Part shown: piece after piece, positions 21,256-30,933 of the stretch | Position numbering within the stretch: position 1 is the stretch's first letter | Layout of the letters: every line of letters begins with the position of its first letter | NCBI GenBank assembly: GCA_902601475.1 | Contig: CACKNK010000001.1 | Span: 309,075-373,074, forward strand | Length of the DNA: 64,000 nucleotides | Reading direction: 5' to 3' | Source of the DNA: an uncultured SAR86 cluster bacterium | GTDB lineage: Bacteria; Pseudomonadota; Gammaproteobacteria; Magnimaribacterales; D2472 | Translations under genes and position numbers: made by a program | The notes under the pieces: generated by a model | What the model saw: only the letters and a program-made list of their open reading frames with translations | The model's database searches: none | What the model was told of the DNA's origin: nothing

Positions 21256-22227
21256 TTAAATTTGCTCTAAAAATTCTAAATTAGATGAGTAGAAGTCTCG
21301 AATATCCTTAACGCCGTAATAAAGCATCGCGAGCCTTTCTACACCCATTCCAAAAGCATAACCTTGGAATTTATGATGATCGATATTGCAGTTTTTAAGA
21401 ACATTTGGATGGACCATTCCACAACCCAAAACCTCTAGCCAATCTGAATCAAACTTAATATCCACCTCCGCAGAAGGTTCAGTAAATGGGAAATAAGATG
21501 GCCTAAAACGGATATCCATTTTTTTGTTAAAAAAGAATTCAAGAAAATCGATCAAAATTCCTTTCAAGTCAGCAAAGCTGATATCCACATCAACAGCCAA
21601 ACCTTCCACCTGCGTGAACATTGGAAGATGAGTTGTATCAGAATCGCACCTATACACTCTCCCGGGAGAAAGCATATATATCGGAGCTGCATGCTCTAAC
21701 ATTGAGTGAATTTGAGTATTAGAGGTATGAGTCCTTAATAAGTAACTATCTTTTGATTGTGTATCGACATAAAAAGTATCATGCATTTGTCTTGCGGGAT
21801 GGTTTTTTGGAAAATTTAAAGCTTCAAAATTATAAAAATCAGTTTCTATTTCATTGCCATAGAAAGTTTTGAAATTAAGATTTTCAAAATACTCTAATAT
21901 TTTATTAGTACATTTAGAAATTGGGTGAGCTCCAGATACCGAATCTTGAACTGGCAACGAGGTATCAATGATATCAACTGCGCTATTAAAATTAATATTC
22001 TCTTGGAAGTCCCTAAAAATATTATTTAATTGATTTCTTAATAGATTAAGTTCTTTTGCCGCAAGAACTTTTTTTTCAGGATCTAGATTTTTTAACTCTT
22101 TGAAACTTAGCTGAATGAAAGATTTTTTACCCAAGAATTGGGATCTGACTTTGAAAAAATCTGATTCGTTAGCTACGGAAGATAAACTTCGTAAGGCCTC
22201 TTCAATTAAATCCTTTGGGATTTGCAT
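21256..22227 (-). CDS. pheS: phenylalanyl-tRNA synthetase alpha subunit
   Basis: HPARQMHDTFYV; LLRTHTSNTQIHSM; GCGMVHPNVL; AFGMGVERLAMLYYGV. Confidence 0.97.
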   Translation of the reverse strand: MQIPKDLIEEALRSLSSVANESDFFKVRSQFLGKKSFIQLSFKELKNLDPEKKVLAAKELNLLRNQLNNIFRDFQENINFNSAVDIIDTSLPVQDSVSGAHPISKCTNKILEYFENLNFKTFYGNEIETDFYNFEALNFPKNHPARQMHDTFYVDTQSKDSYLLRTHTSNTQIHSMLEHAAPIYMLSPGRVYRCDSDTTHLPMFTQVEGLAVDVDISFADLKGILIDFLEFFFNKKMDIRFRPSYFPFTEPSAEVDIKFDSDWLEVLGCGMVHPNVLKNCNIDHHKFQGYAFGMGVERLAMLYYGVKDIRDFYSSNLEFLEQI

Positions 22228-22234
22228 GAGAGCA

Positions 22235-22582
22235 TTATAGCCTTACTTTATCTACAATCTTTGAAAATGTTGTTGGGTCAGAATAAGCGATTCCAGATAG
22301 AATTTTTCTATCAAGCTTTATATCAGACTTTGAAAGGTTGTTTATAAACCTACTATATGAGATCTCATGATCATTTAGTGCAGCTGATATTCTAGCAATC
22401 CACAAAGATCTAAATGTTCTCTTCTTGTTTTTTCTATCTCTAAAAGCGTATTGAAGCGATTTAATATTTGACTGTTTTGCAGTTTTATATAGCCTACTTC
22501 TCGCACCATATTGGCCTTTTGTAGAGGAAAGAACTTTTTTATGTTTGGCTTTTGCTGTTACAGCTTTAGTTGTTCTTGGCAT
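22235..22582 (-). CDS. rplT: 50S ribosomal protein L20
   Basis: KGQYGARSRLYKTAKQ; RDRKNKKRTFRSLWIARI. Confidence 0.97.
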   Translation of the reverse strand: MPRTTKAVTAKAKHKKVLSSTKGQYGARSRLYKTAKQSNIKSLQYAFRDRKNKKRTFRSLWIARISAALNDHEISYSRFINNLSKSDIKLDRKILSGIAYSDPTTFSKIVDKVRL

Positions 22583-22591
22583 GATTATCTC

Positions 22592-22786
22592 TTAATTGAC
22601 TAAAAGCTTAGATGCAATTTTTTTAGTTTCATCTTGCATCTTAATAAGCCCTCTATTGTGTCTTTTTCTCTTAGTGGTTTGCTTAGTTAAAATATGAGAT
22701 CTGTTGGCACTTCTTCGCTTTAAGCCAGAACCTGTCTTTTTAAATCTCTTTTTAGCACTAGAGTGTGTTTTTAACTTATAACCCAT
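22592..22786 (-). CDS. rpmI: 50S ribosomal protein L35
   Basis: [30 protein letters not shown]. Confidence 0.97.
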   Translation of the reverse strand: MGYKLKTHSSAKKRFKKTGSGLKRRSANRSHILTKQTTKRKRHNRGLIKMQDETKKIASKLLVN

Positions 22787-22793
22787 AATAATT

Positions 22794-23321
22794 TTATTTC
22801 TTTTTGACTTTAGAAAGCACCATCAACAGTTGTCTACCTTCCAGTGAAGGCTCTTGGTCAACTTGAGCAACATCACTTAAGTCATCTTTAATTCGATTAA
22901 GCAGCTCAAGACCTAGATTAGAGTTTAAAATCTCACGCCCCCTAAATCGGACGCTAATTTTAGTCTTATCTCCGTCAATAATAAAGTTTTTTATCTTTTT
23001 TAATTTAATGTTGTAATCACCAACATCTGTAGAGGGTCTGAATTTAATCTCTTTTAAGGACTGTTTTCTCTGTTTTTTCGCGCCCCCTTGATTTTTCTTC
23101 TTTTCAAATTGGAATTTACCGTAATCTAATAATTTGCATACGGTTGGATTTGCGCCATATGGTGATACTTGAACAAGATCAATGTTTTTTGCTTTTGCTT
23201 TATCGAGAGCTTCTTCAATCATGACGATCCCAAGCTTTTCACCGCTATCATCAATTAACATAACTTCACCAGCCCTAATCTTTTCATTGATAGGCATGAA
23301 GTTTTTCTTTTGCGAAGCTAT
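22794..23321 (-). CDS. infC: translation initiation factor IF-3 (start proposed at ATA 23321; ORF track gives ATG 23297)
   Basis: [10 protein letters not shown]...[16 protein letters not shown]...[22 protein letters not shown] at 23330-23333 lies 8 nt upstream of the ATA codon. Confidence 0.93.
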   Translation of the reverse strand: MASQKKNFMPINEKIRAGEVMLIDDSGEKLGIVMIEEALDKAKAKNIDLVQVSPYGANPTVCKLLDYGKFQFEKKKNQGGAKKQRKQSLKEIKFRPSTDVGDYNIKLKKIKNFIIDGDKTKISVRFRGREILNSNLGLELLNRIKDDLSDVAQVDQEPSLEGRQLLMVLSKVKKK

Positions 23322-23547
23322 AGTACTATCTCCAACAGAATCTAAAGAATAAAATCAAAATTAATAATAGAAATAGTCAAACTAGGATGTTTGTTTTACA
23401 AGAATTTGCGACATAGATGGTGAATTTTATATAAATTTATTGATAAAACAACAATAATTCCTAAATACTATATATAAAAACTTTTTTCGAAATTACATTT
23501 TTATAACAAAAATACTTACAATCCTGTTCTCTAATAATGAATAAGCT

Positions 23548-24249
23548 ATGACTGATAATATTGACCAAAATGAAGTTCAAAAATTTGCAGCCATTGCGGA
23601 ACAATGGTGGGATCCCACCGGTGATTTCAAACCCTTGCATGTGATTAATCCAATCAGAGCAGAATATATCTCCAATAAAATTGATCTTAAGGGCAAAAAG
23701 GTTTTGGATGTTGGATGTGGAGGCGGTCTTCTTGCTGAAGCGTTATTTGATGCGGGAGCTGAGGTTTCAGCAATAGATGTAACAGAAAGAAATATTGAAG
23801 TAGCAAAACATCATGCTAATGCTCACAAAAAAAATATTTCATACCATCTCACAGATGCAAAAAGTTTTTCAAATAATCATAAAAACTACTTTGATATTGT
23901 GACCTGTCTTGAGGTTTTGGAGCACGTGCCTGACCCATCAGTTTTAATAAACGAATGCTCCTCTATGCTCAAAAGAGATGGGTCCTTGTTCCTTTCAACA
24001 ATTAATAAAAATCCACGATCTTTTGTAACAGCAATTTTTGGAGCTGAATACCTCTTTCAATTGTTGCCTAAAGGCACTCATGAATATGCAAAATTTATAA
24101 AACCTTATGAACTAGAGTCATATATGACTTCAGCAAATGTAAGGCTTATGGAAAGCAAGGGTCTTTTTTATAACCCCCTCTTTCATAGTGCAACACTAAA
24201 TAATGATTTAGGTGTTAACTATATGATGCATGGTGTGAAAGTTGATTAA
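23548..24249 (+). CDS. ubiG: bifunctional 2-polyprenyl-6-hydroxyphenol methylase / 3-demethylubiquinol 3-O-methyltransferase
   Basis: EQWWDPTGDFKPLHVINPIRAEYI; VLDVGCGGGLLAEAL. Confidence 0.96.
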   Translation: MTDNIDQNEVQKFAAIAEQWWDPTGDFKPLHVINPIRAEYISNKIDLKGKKVLDVGCGGGLLAEALFDAGAEVSAIDVTERNIEVAKHHANAHKKNISYHLTDAKSFSNNHKNYFDIVTCLEVLEHVPDPSVLINECSSMLKRDGSLFLSTINKNPRSFVTAIFGAEYLFQLLPKGTHEYAKFIKPYELESYMTSANVRLMESKGLFYNPLFHSATLNNDLGVNYMMHGVKVD

Positions 24250-24907
24250 GGGATTGCTCTTTGATTTGGATGGCACCTTGCTTGATTCTGCTCCAGACTT
24301 TGTTTATTGCTTAAACTCTCTTTTAGAAAAATATCAAAAGCCTCCAACAGATGCAGATTTAATAAGATCTTATGTTTCTGATGGAAGCGCAATGTTAGTC
24401 AAGCTTGGATTTAAAATTGAGGAGAATCATCCTGAATTTGAAAAATTAAAAAAAGAATTTCTTGATTCTTATAAAAATAACCTCGGCAAGTTTTCAAATT
24501 TATTTTCTGGTGCTTCGGAATTGATAGAAAAAATTAAGCTCAATAATTTGAAATGGGGAATCGTAACTAACAAACCATATGTATATGCCTCTAAAATTAT
24601 TGAAGAAATCCCTGATCTATCATCCTGTATGACCTTGGTTTGTCCAGATCATCTAAAAAAAGCTAAACCTAGTCCTGAAGGAATATTGTTAGCATGCAAT
24701 CAACTTAACCTTAATCCGAAGGAAGTGATTTATTTTGGAGATCACCAAAAGGATTTAATGGCTTCTAGAGCAGCAGGAACTCTTACCGCAGCATGCACTT
24801 ATGGGTATGCATTAAAATCATCTGACCTTGAGAATGATGATATTGAAGTTAGAAATTTATTAGAGTTTTCAAAAACTAATTTTAAATCGCTCGATGAACA
24901 CGCTTGA
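24242..24907 (+). CDS. HAD-family phosphatase (MupP/Gph-like)
   Basis: LLFDLDGTLLDSAPDF; ubiG-mupP-yciK order seen in pseudomonads. Confidence 0.87.
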   Translation: MIKGLLFDLDGTLLDSAPDFVYCLNSLLEKYQKPPTDADLIRSYVSDGSAMLVKLGFKIEENHPEFEKLKKEFLDSYKNNLGKFSNLFSGASELIEKIKLNNLKWGIVTNKPYVYASKIIEEIPDLSSCMTLVCPDHLKKAKPSPEGILLACNQLNLNPKEVIYFGDHQKDLMASRAAGTLTAACTYGYALKSSDLENDDIEVRNLLEFSKTNFKSLDEHA

Positions 24908-25637
24908 AAATAAAAATATTCTGATCACTGGTGCCACTAGAGGGATAGGCAATAAGCTAGCAACTCATTTTGCTTCTCAAGGAGCTAACATAGTTTTACT
25001 AGCAAGCAATGAGGAGAGTCTTAACAAGACCTATGATGGATTGGTGTCAATTAATCCAAAAGGTAAGCATCTTATTATTTGCTGTGATTTAAGCAACTTA
25101 GATACTTCTCATTACGATGAAATTAAATTAAATATTGACGAAAACTATGATGAACTTCACGGCCTTGTGCTAAATGCAGCAATTTTAGGCAAGATGAGTG
25201 CCTTGAGTGATTATGATTTAGAAACTTGGAACAAGGTATTGAATGTAAACCTCACTTCGCAGTTTATGCTAGCAAAGACCATGCTACCAATTTTAACTAA
25301 CTCTCAAAAAGCAAGAATTATTTTTACGTCTTCTGGTGTGGCTGATTGTGGTAAGGCTTTTTGGGGAGCATATTCAGTAAGCAAGTTTGCTGTGAAGGGA
25401 TTGGCTGAAATATTTCGAGATGAACTCGAAAATATTCATGATCTAAAGATATTTAATTTTGATCCGGGTGCATCTCCAACGGATATGAGGTCAACTGCAT
25501 ATCCTGGCGAAGACCCAAATGACCTTAAATCACTAGATGATCTAATGCCTTGTTATGACTGGTTTTTCTCAAAGGATAGTGACGCCGCAACTGAACATTA
25601 CTTTAGATATTCAGAATTAATCAAGACTATCCCATAG
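24894..25637 (+). CDS. yciK: YciK-like SDR oxidoreductase
   Basis: ILITGATRGIGNKLA; LNAAILGKMSAL; YSVSKFAVKGL; gene context. Confidence 0.8.
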   Translation: MNTLENKNILITGATRGIGNKLATHFASQGANIVLLASNEESLNKTYDGLVSINPKGKHLIICCDLSNLDTSHYDEIKLNIDENYDELHGLVLNAAILGKMSALSDYDLETWNKVLNVNLTSQFMLAKTMLPILTNSQKARIIFTSSGVADCGKAFWGAYSVSKFAVKGLAEIFRDELENIHDLKIFNFDPGASPTDMRSTAYPGEDPNDLKSLDDLMPCYDWFFSKDSDAATEHYFRYSELIKTIP

Positions 25638-26222
25638 GTTCAAACTCAGGTAGGAATTAAAGGGTTTGTAAATCTCCTCAATACTTTCTAAGATCTCATT
25701 AGGAAAAAAATTATTGCATGCCCTTTTTATGCCTAAATCTCCTTTGGGCAATATATCGGCATCACCTAAGAAAAACATTTTTGTCATATCTACTGTCCAA
25801 GGCCCTATCCCCTTATAAGAAATTAATAAATTAGTGAATCCCTCTGCTCCAATGGTTTTGTAATAATTTTTCTTCTTTTGTAATTTATTAGAAATTAAAA
25901 TATTTTTTACATATTCACATTTTTTTTGAGAGAGTCCACTATCCCTAAGGTCATTCTCTAAGTTCATATTTTGTAATGGTTGATTAATGATAAATTTCTC
26001 AGCTCGCTCCCATATAGTTTTTGCAGCTTTTGTAGAAAGTTGTTGTCCTACAATTGCCTTTGATAAATAGACTGACAATTCTCCATTAAATACTTTGAGC
26101 TGTTTTGGAGGGCTGCTTTTCAAAAAATTTAAAAAACTAGAATGGTTATTTTTTTTAGAAATTTTTAATAACTCCAAATGAATCTTCTTATATTCCATTT
26201 TTAATGATTTGGTCGACTTCAT
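25617..26222 (-). CDS. DNA-3-methyladenine glycosylase II (HhH-GPD, AlkA-like)
   Basis: AIVGQQLSTKAAKTIW; YKGIGPWTVDMTKMFFLGDADILPKGDLGI (HhH plus catalytic Asp). Confidence 0.88.
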   Translation of the reverse strand: MKSTKSLKMEYKKIHLELLKISKKNNHSSFLNFLKSSPPKQLKVFNGELSVYLSKAIVGQQLSTKAAKTIWERAEKFIINQPLQNMNLENDLRDSGLSQKKCEYVKNILISNKLQKKKNYYKTIGAEGFTNLLISYKGIGPWTVDMTKMFFLGDADILPKGDLGIKRACNNFFPNEILESIEEIYKPFNSYLSLNLWDSLD

Positions 26223-26904
26223 TTGAGGTAAGTTCTTTTAACTGTCCTTCTTTTAAGTCCTTATCTAAAAATATCGAACCAAATCTAACACGTTTTAGTC
26301 TGCTGACTTGTAAGCCATGATAATCAAAAAGATTTCTTACTTCTCTATTTTTCCCTGACTGTAAACAGACAGTAAACCATTGATTGGATGATTGCTTCAC
26401 CCCCAGGACTATATCTGTCAACTGCAATTTTTTATCATCAATATTTATACCTTTCAGCATGGATTCTTTGATTTTCTCACTAAAGTTTCCTCTTGCTCTG
26501 ACAAGATATTCTCTATCAATTATCGAAGATGGATGCATGAGTTTATGTGCTAGCTCACCGTTATTTGTTATTAATAAGAGGCCAGTTGTGTTGACATCAA
26601 GTCTGCCGATTGAAATCCAATTAGTCGATGGATCAGGTAAATTATCAAATATTGTTGCGCCAAATTTTTGTGGGTTCTTAGAACATATCACACCACGTTG
26701 TTTATTTAGCATGATAATTCTAGTGGGTTGAGCAATAGATTCTATTAAGTTCCCATCAACATATACTTTGTCTAATTCATCAACTTTATCTCCTAGCTTT
26801 GCTTGAGCGTCATTGAGTCGGACTCTTCCTTGTTTTATGATTTCTTCAGATTTGCGCCTAGATCCAAACCCAGCGCTCGCTAGAAACTTTTGTAGTCTTT
26901 GCAT
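26188..26904 (-). CDS. rluB: 23S rRNA pseudouridine synthase (RsuA/RluB family)
   Basis: S4-like N-terminus LQKFLASAGFGSRRKSEE; IGRLDVNTTGLLLITNNGELAHKLMHP. Confidence 0.9.
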   Translation of the reverse strand: MQRLQKFLASAGFGSRRKSEEIIKQGRVRLNDAQAKLGDKVDELDKVYVDGNLIESIAQPTRIIMLNKQRGVICSKNPQKFGATIFDNLPDPSTNWISIGRLDVNTTGLLLITNNGELAHKLMHPSSIIDREYLVRARGNFSEKIKESMLKGINIDDKKLQLTDIVLGVKQSSNQWFTVCLQSGKNREVRNLFDYHGLQVSRLKRVRFGSIFLDKDLKEGQLKELTSNEVDQIIKNGI

Positions 26905-26912
26905 TCAATGCA

Positions 26913-27479
26913 TTATCCAGTTTGAAGATTGAAATCATCGTCAACGAGGTCAATGGAAGCATCTTCTATCTCGGGTAATGGCGGAAGATCAGATATTGAT
27001 TTAACTTGTAAATCATCTAAAAAATTAGTTGTAGTTTTGTAAAGAGTTGGTCTTCCTGGAACATCTCTATATCCTGCAGCTTGGATCCAATTTTTATCAA
27101 GAAGTGTTCTTATAATTTGAGAGCTAACACTAACGCCTCGAATATCCTCAATATCGCCTCTTGTAACTGGTTGCTTGTAGGCAATTATTGAAATAGTTTC
27201 CATTAAGGCTTTGGATGTTCTAGCTTGGGTATCACTCCACATTGGATAAATTAATTCAGAAAACTCAGATTTAATTTGAAGACGGTATCCACTAGCAACT
27301 TCCAATATTGAAAGTGAAGCATCTTGATATCTTAATTCCAAGTCATTAAGAACTTCCTTAATTTCCGATAATTCAACTTTGATGCCTTGATTTGATAAAA
27401 GAGATTTCATTTCTGAAAGTTTTACTGGTCGAGCTGCGCCAAACAAGATAGCTTCAACATGATTTGCATTTAATTCCAT
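26913..27479 (-). CDS. scpB: segregation and condensation protein B
   Basis: ETISIIAYKQPVTRGDIEDIRGV; adjacent to scpA. Confidence 0.93.
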   Translation of the reverse strand: MELNANHVEAILFGAARPVKLSEMKSLLSNQGIKVELSEIKEVLNDLELRYQDASLSILEVASGYRLQIKSEFSELIYPMWSDTQARTSKALMETISIIAYKQPVTRGDIEDIRGVSVSSQIIRTLLDKNWIQAAGYRDVPGRPTLYKTTTNFLDDLQVKSISDLPPLPEIEDASIDLVDDDFNLQTG

Positions 27480-28273
27480 TAATGGACTCCCTGACTAACT
27501 GATTTAAGATACAACTGATTTGAGTCCTCATTCTGAATGATTTCTATATTGCCATCCTTAACAAGCTCTAGTGATGCCAATAAAGCAACTGCAACACCTT
27601 GTCTCCCCTCAGATTTTTTAAAGGTCTTAAAGAATTGAATGATATTTCTTTTGGTTAAAAGGCCAAGAATGTGCTCAATCCTTTCTTGCGTTGATAGTTC
27701 CTCAAATTCAACAAAGTGGATTCCTTCAAATTTAGGTCTTGATATTACTTCAGCAAACACATCCAGAAGATCGGTTGTATTAAAAGGGAGTTGTTCCTTG
27801 GGCTCGTTAAACTTTGGCAAGCCAGCGTTGGCAACAAAATAGTCCCGTTCAATTTTGGGAAGGTTTGAGATTCGTTCTGAGACAGATTTAAAGCGTTTGT
27901 ATTCTTGTAGTCTCTTTATCAGAGTTGATCTTGGATCTTCTTCATCTTCAAGTTCATTATCTTGAGGAAGCAACATTCTAGATTTAATATGCGCTAGAGT
28001 TGCCGCCATGACCATATAATCTGATGCAAGCTCAACCTTCAATTCTTCCATAATTTCTATATATTGGAGGTACTGTTCTGTGATTGAAGCTACATCTAAC
28101 TCCAATATATCAATATCTTTTTTATTAATTAGATATAAAAGAAGATCCATTGGACCTGAGAACTCCTCAAGGATTAATTCAAGGGCATTTGGAGGAATAA
28201 ATAAATCCTCTGGGAGAGCATCAATATTTTTACCCTTAAGCAGCGGAAATTCTCTTTGAATTGTAGAGCTCAT
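27479..28273 (-). CDS. scpA: segregation and condensation protein A
   Basis: FSGPMDLLLYLINKKDIDILELDVASITEQYLQYI. Confidence 0.93.
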   Translation of the reverse strand: MSSTIQREFPLLKGKNIDALPEDLFIPPNALELILEEFSGPMDLLLYLINKKDIDILELDVASITEQYLQYIEIMEELKVELASDYMVMAATLAHIKSRMLLPQDNELEDEEDPRSTLIKRLQEYKRFKSVSERISNLPKIERDYFVANAGLPKFNEPKEQLPFNTTDLLDVFAEVISRPKFEGIHFVEFEELSTQERIEHILGLLTKRNIIQFFKTFKKSEGRQGVAVALLASLELVKDGNIEIIQNEDSNQLYLKSVSQGVH

Positions 28274-28441
28274 CTACTAGATAGTGTAATCATTGAGTGA
28301 ATAATACACAATATATAGTGTTTTTAAAGCTTTTTAGGGCTTATACAAAGGATTTAACTAAATCAGTTAATCTGAGGTAAAAACGTATATATTTTTGATT
28401 AATATATTTTTTATAGTTTTTTATCAATTATCATACTGCAG

Positions 28442-29491
28442 ATGAATTATCTTACTGACAATACAAGAATTGTAGAGAAGTTTGATCTAATAACTCCTAA
28501 TGAAGTTTTAGAGAAATATCCACTTACAGATGAGGTTGCAGCGCTTGTATATGGAACTAGAAATGAAATAAGTCAGGTTCTCCATGGCAAAGATGATAGG
28601 TTGCTTGTGATATGTGGGCCATGTTCAGTTCATGATAAAAAATCAGCCATTGAATACGCTAAATTTTTAAAAGATGCTAGAGATCAATTCTCAGATAATC
28701 TTTTAATAGTAATGAGAGTATATTTTGAAAAACCTAGGACTACAGTTGGTTGGAAAGGTCTCATTAACGACCCAGATCTGAATAATACTTTTGATGCCAA
28801 TAAAGGCTTGATGTTAGCTAGATCAATTCTTAAAGAAATTTCTGAAATTGGGCTTCCTATAGGTACAGAATTCCTAGACCCCATTTCACCACAATACGTT
28901 GCTGATCTGATATCTTGGGGCGCCATTGGTGCTCGAACTGCAGAAAGTCAGATACATAGAGAGCTAGCATCTGGTTTGTCTTGTCCTATTGGTATTAAAA
29001 ATGGAACTTCTGGTGCACTCAAGCCAGCAATTGATGGAATCCAAGCAGCTAACCACTCACATGTATTCTTCTCTAATACAAAAGAAGGTATGGTCTCCAT
29101 TTACAAGACTTCAGGCAATTCAGATGCTCACATTATTTTAAGAGGTGGCAGCAATCCTAATTATGACAATGAGGCAGTAGAGCAAACCTTGATAGCATTA
29201 AGAGAGGCGGAGGTTAATGAATCAATCATGATCGATGCGAGCCATGGAAATAGTCAGAAGCAACATAAAAATCAAGTCACCGTTACACAAAAAATTGCTG
29301 ATCAAATTTCTGATGGTAACTTGCTTATCAGAGGCCTCATGCTAGAGAGCAATTTAGTTGAAGGTAATCAGTCAATTTCAGAAAATCTTACATATGGTCA
29401 AAGTATTACTGACGCATGCATGAATACAGAAGATACGTTGATATGTTTAAATGCTTGCTCTGAAGCTGTTGAAAAAAGAAGAGGAAACTAA
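28442..29491 (+). CDS. 3-deoxy-7-phosphoheptulonate (DAHP) synthase, class I
   Basis: VICGPCSVHDKKSAIEYAKFL; MRVYFEKPRTTVGWKGLINDP; MIDASHGNSQKQHKNQ. Confidence 0.95.
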   Translation: MNYLTDNTRIVEKFDLITPNEVLEKYPLTDEVAALVYGTRNEISQVLHGKDDRLLVICGPCSVHDKKSAIEYAKFLKDARDQFSDNLLIVMRVYFEKPRTTVGWKGLINDPDLNNTFDANKGLMLARSILKEISEIGLPIGTEFLDPISPQYVADLISWGAIGARTAESQIHRELASGLSCPIGIKNGTSGALKPAIDGIQAANHSHVFFSNTKEGMVSIYKTSGNSDAHIILRGGSNPNYDNEAVEQTLIALREAEVNESIMIDASHGNSQKQHKNQVTVTQKIADQISDGNLLIRGLMLESNLVEGNQSISENLTYGQSITDACMNTEDTLICLNACSEAVEKRRGN

Positions 29492-30283
29492 TTGAAGGAA
29501 GTTTCAGTTTCACTTGATATAATTAATACTCTTGGCCCTACTCCAGCAATAGTTTTGGCTGTAATTCAGCAAAATAAAATTCCCTCTGAAAACTTCGATG
29601 AACTGATCTCTAATTTAGAGAATTATCTAAAATTTGAAAATAGGGAAAATCTCATCCAAGCAACTCAAAAGCTTTTGAAACTAAAACTTATTGGATCTAG
29701 CGATTCTGCAACCGGGAAAAAAGACAATGTTTATAAATTGAAGCTTCCTGGGAAATCTCCAACTGGGTTAAAAAAGCAGATGCATTCTAACTGGCAACCT
29801 AATCTAGAAGTTTACGAAGTATTATTAATGGGTGGTATATCAAAAGAATTTAGTGCTAACAAGCTTCAAGAATTTAAAATTTATTGGAGTGAAAAAGGCT
29901 TGCTTAAAGATAATTGGAACTCAATCTTTGTTGATTTTGTGAGAAGAGAATGGGTAAAGGAAAAATCACCAAATAAGGGCGCTCCAACCCAAATGCATCG
30001 AAATTGGCAACCAAGCAGTGACGCCTATGAGGTTCTTGAGTTAGCTAATATCCCAAAAAATGTTTCACAATCATATATATTAGAATTTGTACTGTTTTGG
30101 GAAGAAGATGGAGTAGCTCTAAAATCATGGAATTCAAAGTTTGTAGACTTTGTAAAAAGAAAAGAAATAGTTAATACAATTAACAATGAAGAAAATAAAA
30201 GATCTAATAAAAAAGAAGAAGGCCATGGGGAATCTTCAGAGCAGACAAAAGACCTATCGTGGTCAAAAGATCTCGAGCTCTAA
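29492..30283 (+). CDS. DnaT-like protein with two tandem DnaT-type ssDNA-binding modules (TTG start)
   Basis: Two homologous internal blocks: KKQMHSNWQPNLEVYEVLLMGGISKEFSANKLQEFKIYWSEKGLLKDNWNSIFVDFVRREW and PTQMHRNWQPSSDAYEVLELANIPKNVSQSYILEFVLFWEEDGVALKSWNSKFVDFVKRKE. Confidence 0.75.
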   Translation: MKEVSVSLDIINTLGPTPAIVLAVIQQNKIPSENFDELISNLENYLKFENRENLIQATQKLLKLKLIGSSDSATGKKDNVYKLKLPGKSPTGLKKQMHSNWQPNLEVYEVLLMGGISKEFSANKLQEFKIYWSEKGLLKDNWNSIFVDFVRREWVKEKSPNKGAPTQMHRNWQPSSDAYEVLELANIPKNVSQSYILEFVLFWEEDGVALKSWNSKFVDFVKRKEIVNTINNEENKRSNKKEEGHGESSEQTKDLSWSKDLEL

Positions 30284-30833
30284 AAAGAAACTCATAATTC
30301 AATTCATTGAGGACTTATTTTATAAGTTTGAAGTGGCCTATCATTATCAGTTCTTTAAAATTTATTCATCCAATGAAAAAATAATTACTGCGAAACGACT
30401 CTGGGCCAGTACATTAAAAAACTTTTCAATTCATCAGCTAGACCAAGCTAGTGCTTTTATTATAAGCAACAATGAGTTCATTCCCACTCTAAACGAATTT
30501 GTAAAAGCAGTAAGAAAGCAGCCATACTCGGATAGCATTCCGAGTGCTGATGAAGCATTTTTGGAAGCTCAAAAATCTTATTCTCCAAGAAAAAAATATA
30601 ATTGGTCACATCCGATAGTTTATTTCGCTGGATGCAAAACTGGATGGAGTACTCTGAATGACTCCAATCAATACAATGCAATCAACCAATTTAGAAAAAA
30701 TTATGCAGAATTACTAATCAAACTTGAAGAAGGCCTGGATTTATCAATTGATCATACTGAGACTGAAGAATTTGAATTAAAAAAGTTTGATTCCAATTTA
30801 TTCAAACAACTCAGAAAAAAATATGATCTTTGA
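30225..30833 (+). CDS. lambda P-like replication protein (putative helicase loader); alternative start 30186
   Basis: Pattern shared with phage lambda P: short helix, AKRLWASTLKNFSIHQLDQA...FIPTLNEFVKAVRK, then W-rich YNWSHPIVYFAGCKTGWSTLND...NQFRKNYAELLIKLEEG. Confidence 0.62.
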   Translation: MGNLQSRQKTYRGQKISSSKKKLIIQFIEDLFYKFEVAYHYQFFKIYSSNEKIITAKRLWASTLKNFSIHQLDQASAFIISNNEFIPTLNEFVKAVRKQPYSDSIPSADEAFLEAQKSYSPRKKYNWSHPIVYFAGCKTGWSTLNDSNQYNAINQFRKNYAELLIKLEEGLDLSIDHTETEEFELKKFDSNLFKQLRKKYDL

Positions 30834-30933
30834 GGCAAAAACATACAATTTGGACTGATTACACTATAATACTCACCCTTTTAAACAGGAGATTTGGACC
30901 TATATATGATTGTAGGTCTTAAAATATAAAATT

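Noticed and set aside
29492-30833. Prophage remnant containing the DnaT/lambda-P-like genes
   Set aside because: No integrase, terminase, capsid, lysis or att-like repeats nearby; both ORFs are intact and embedded in core genes, so domestication is the better reading.
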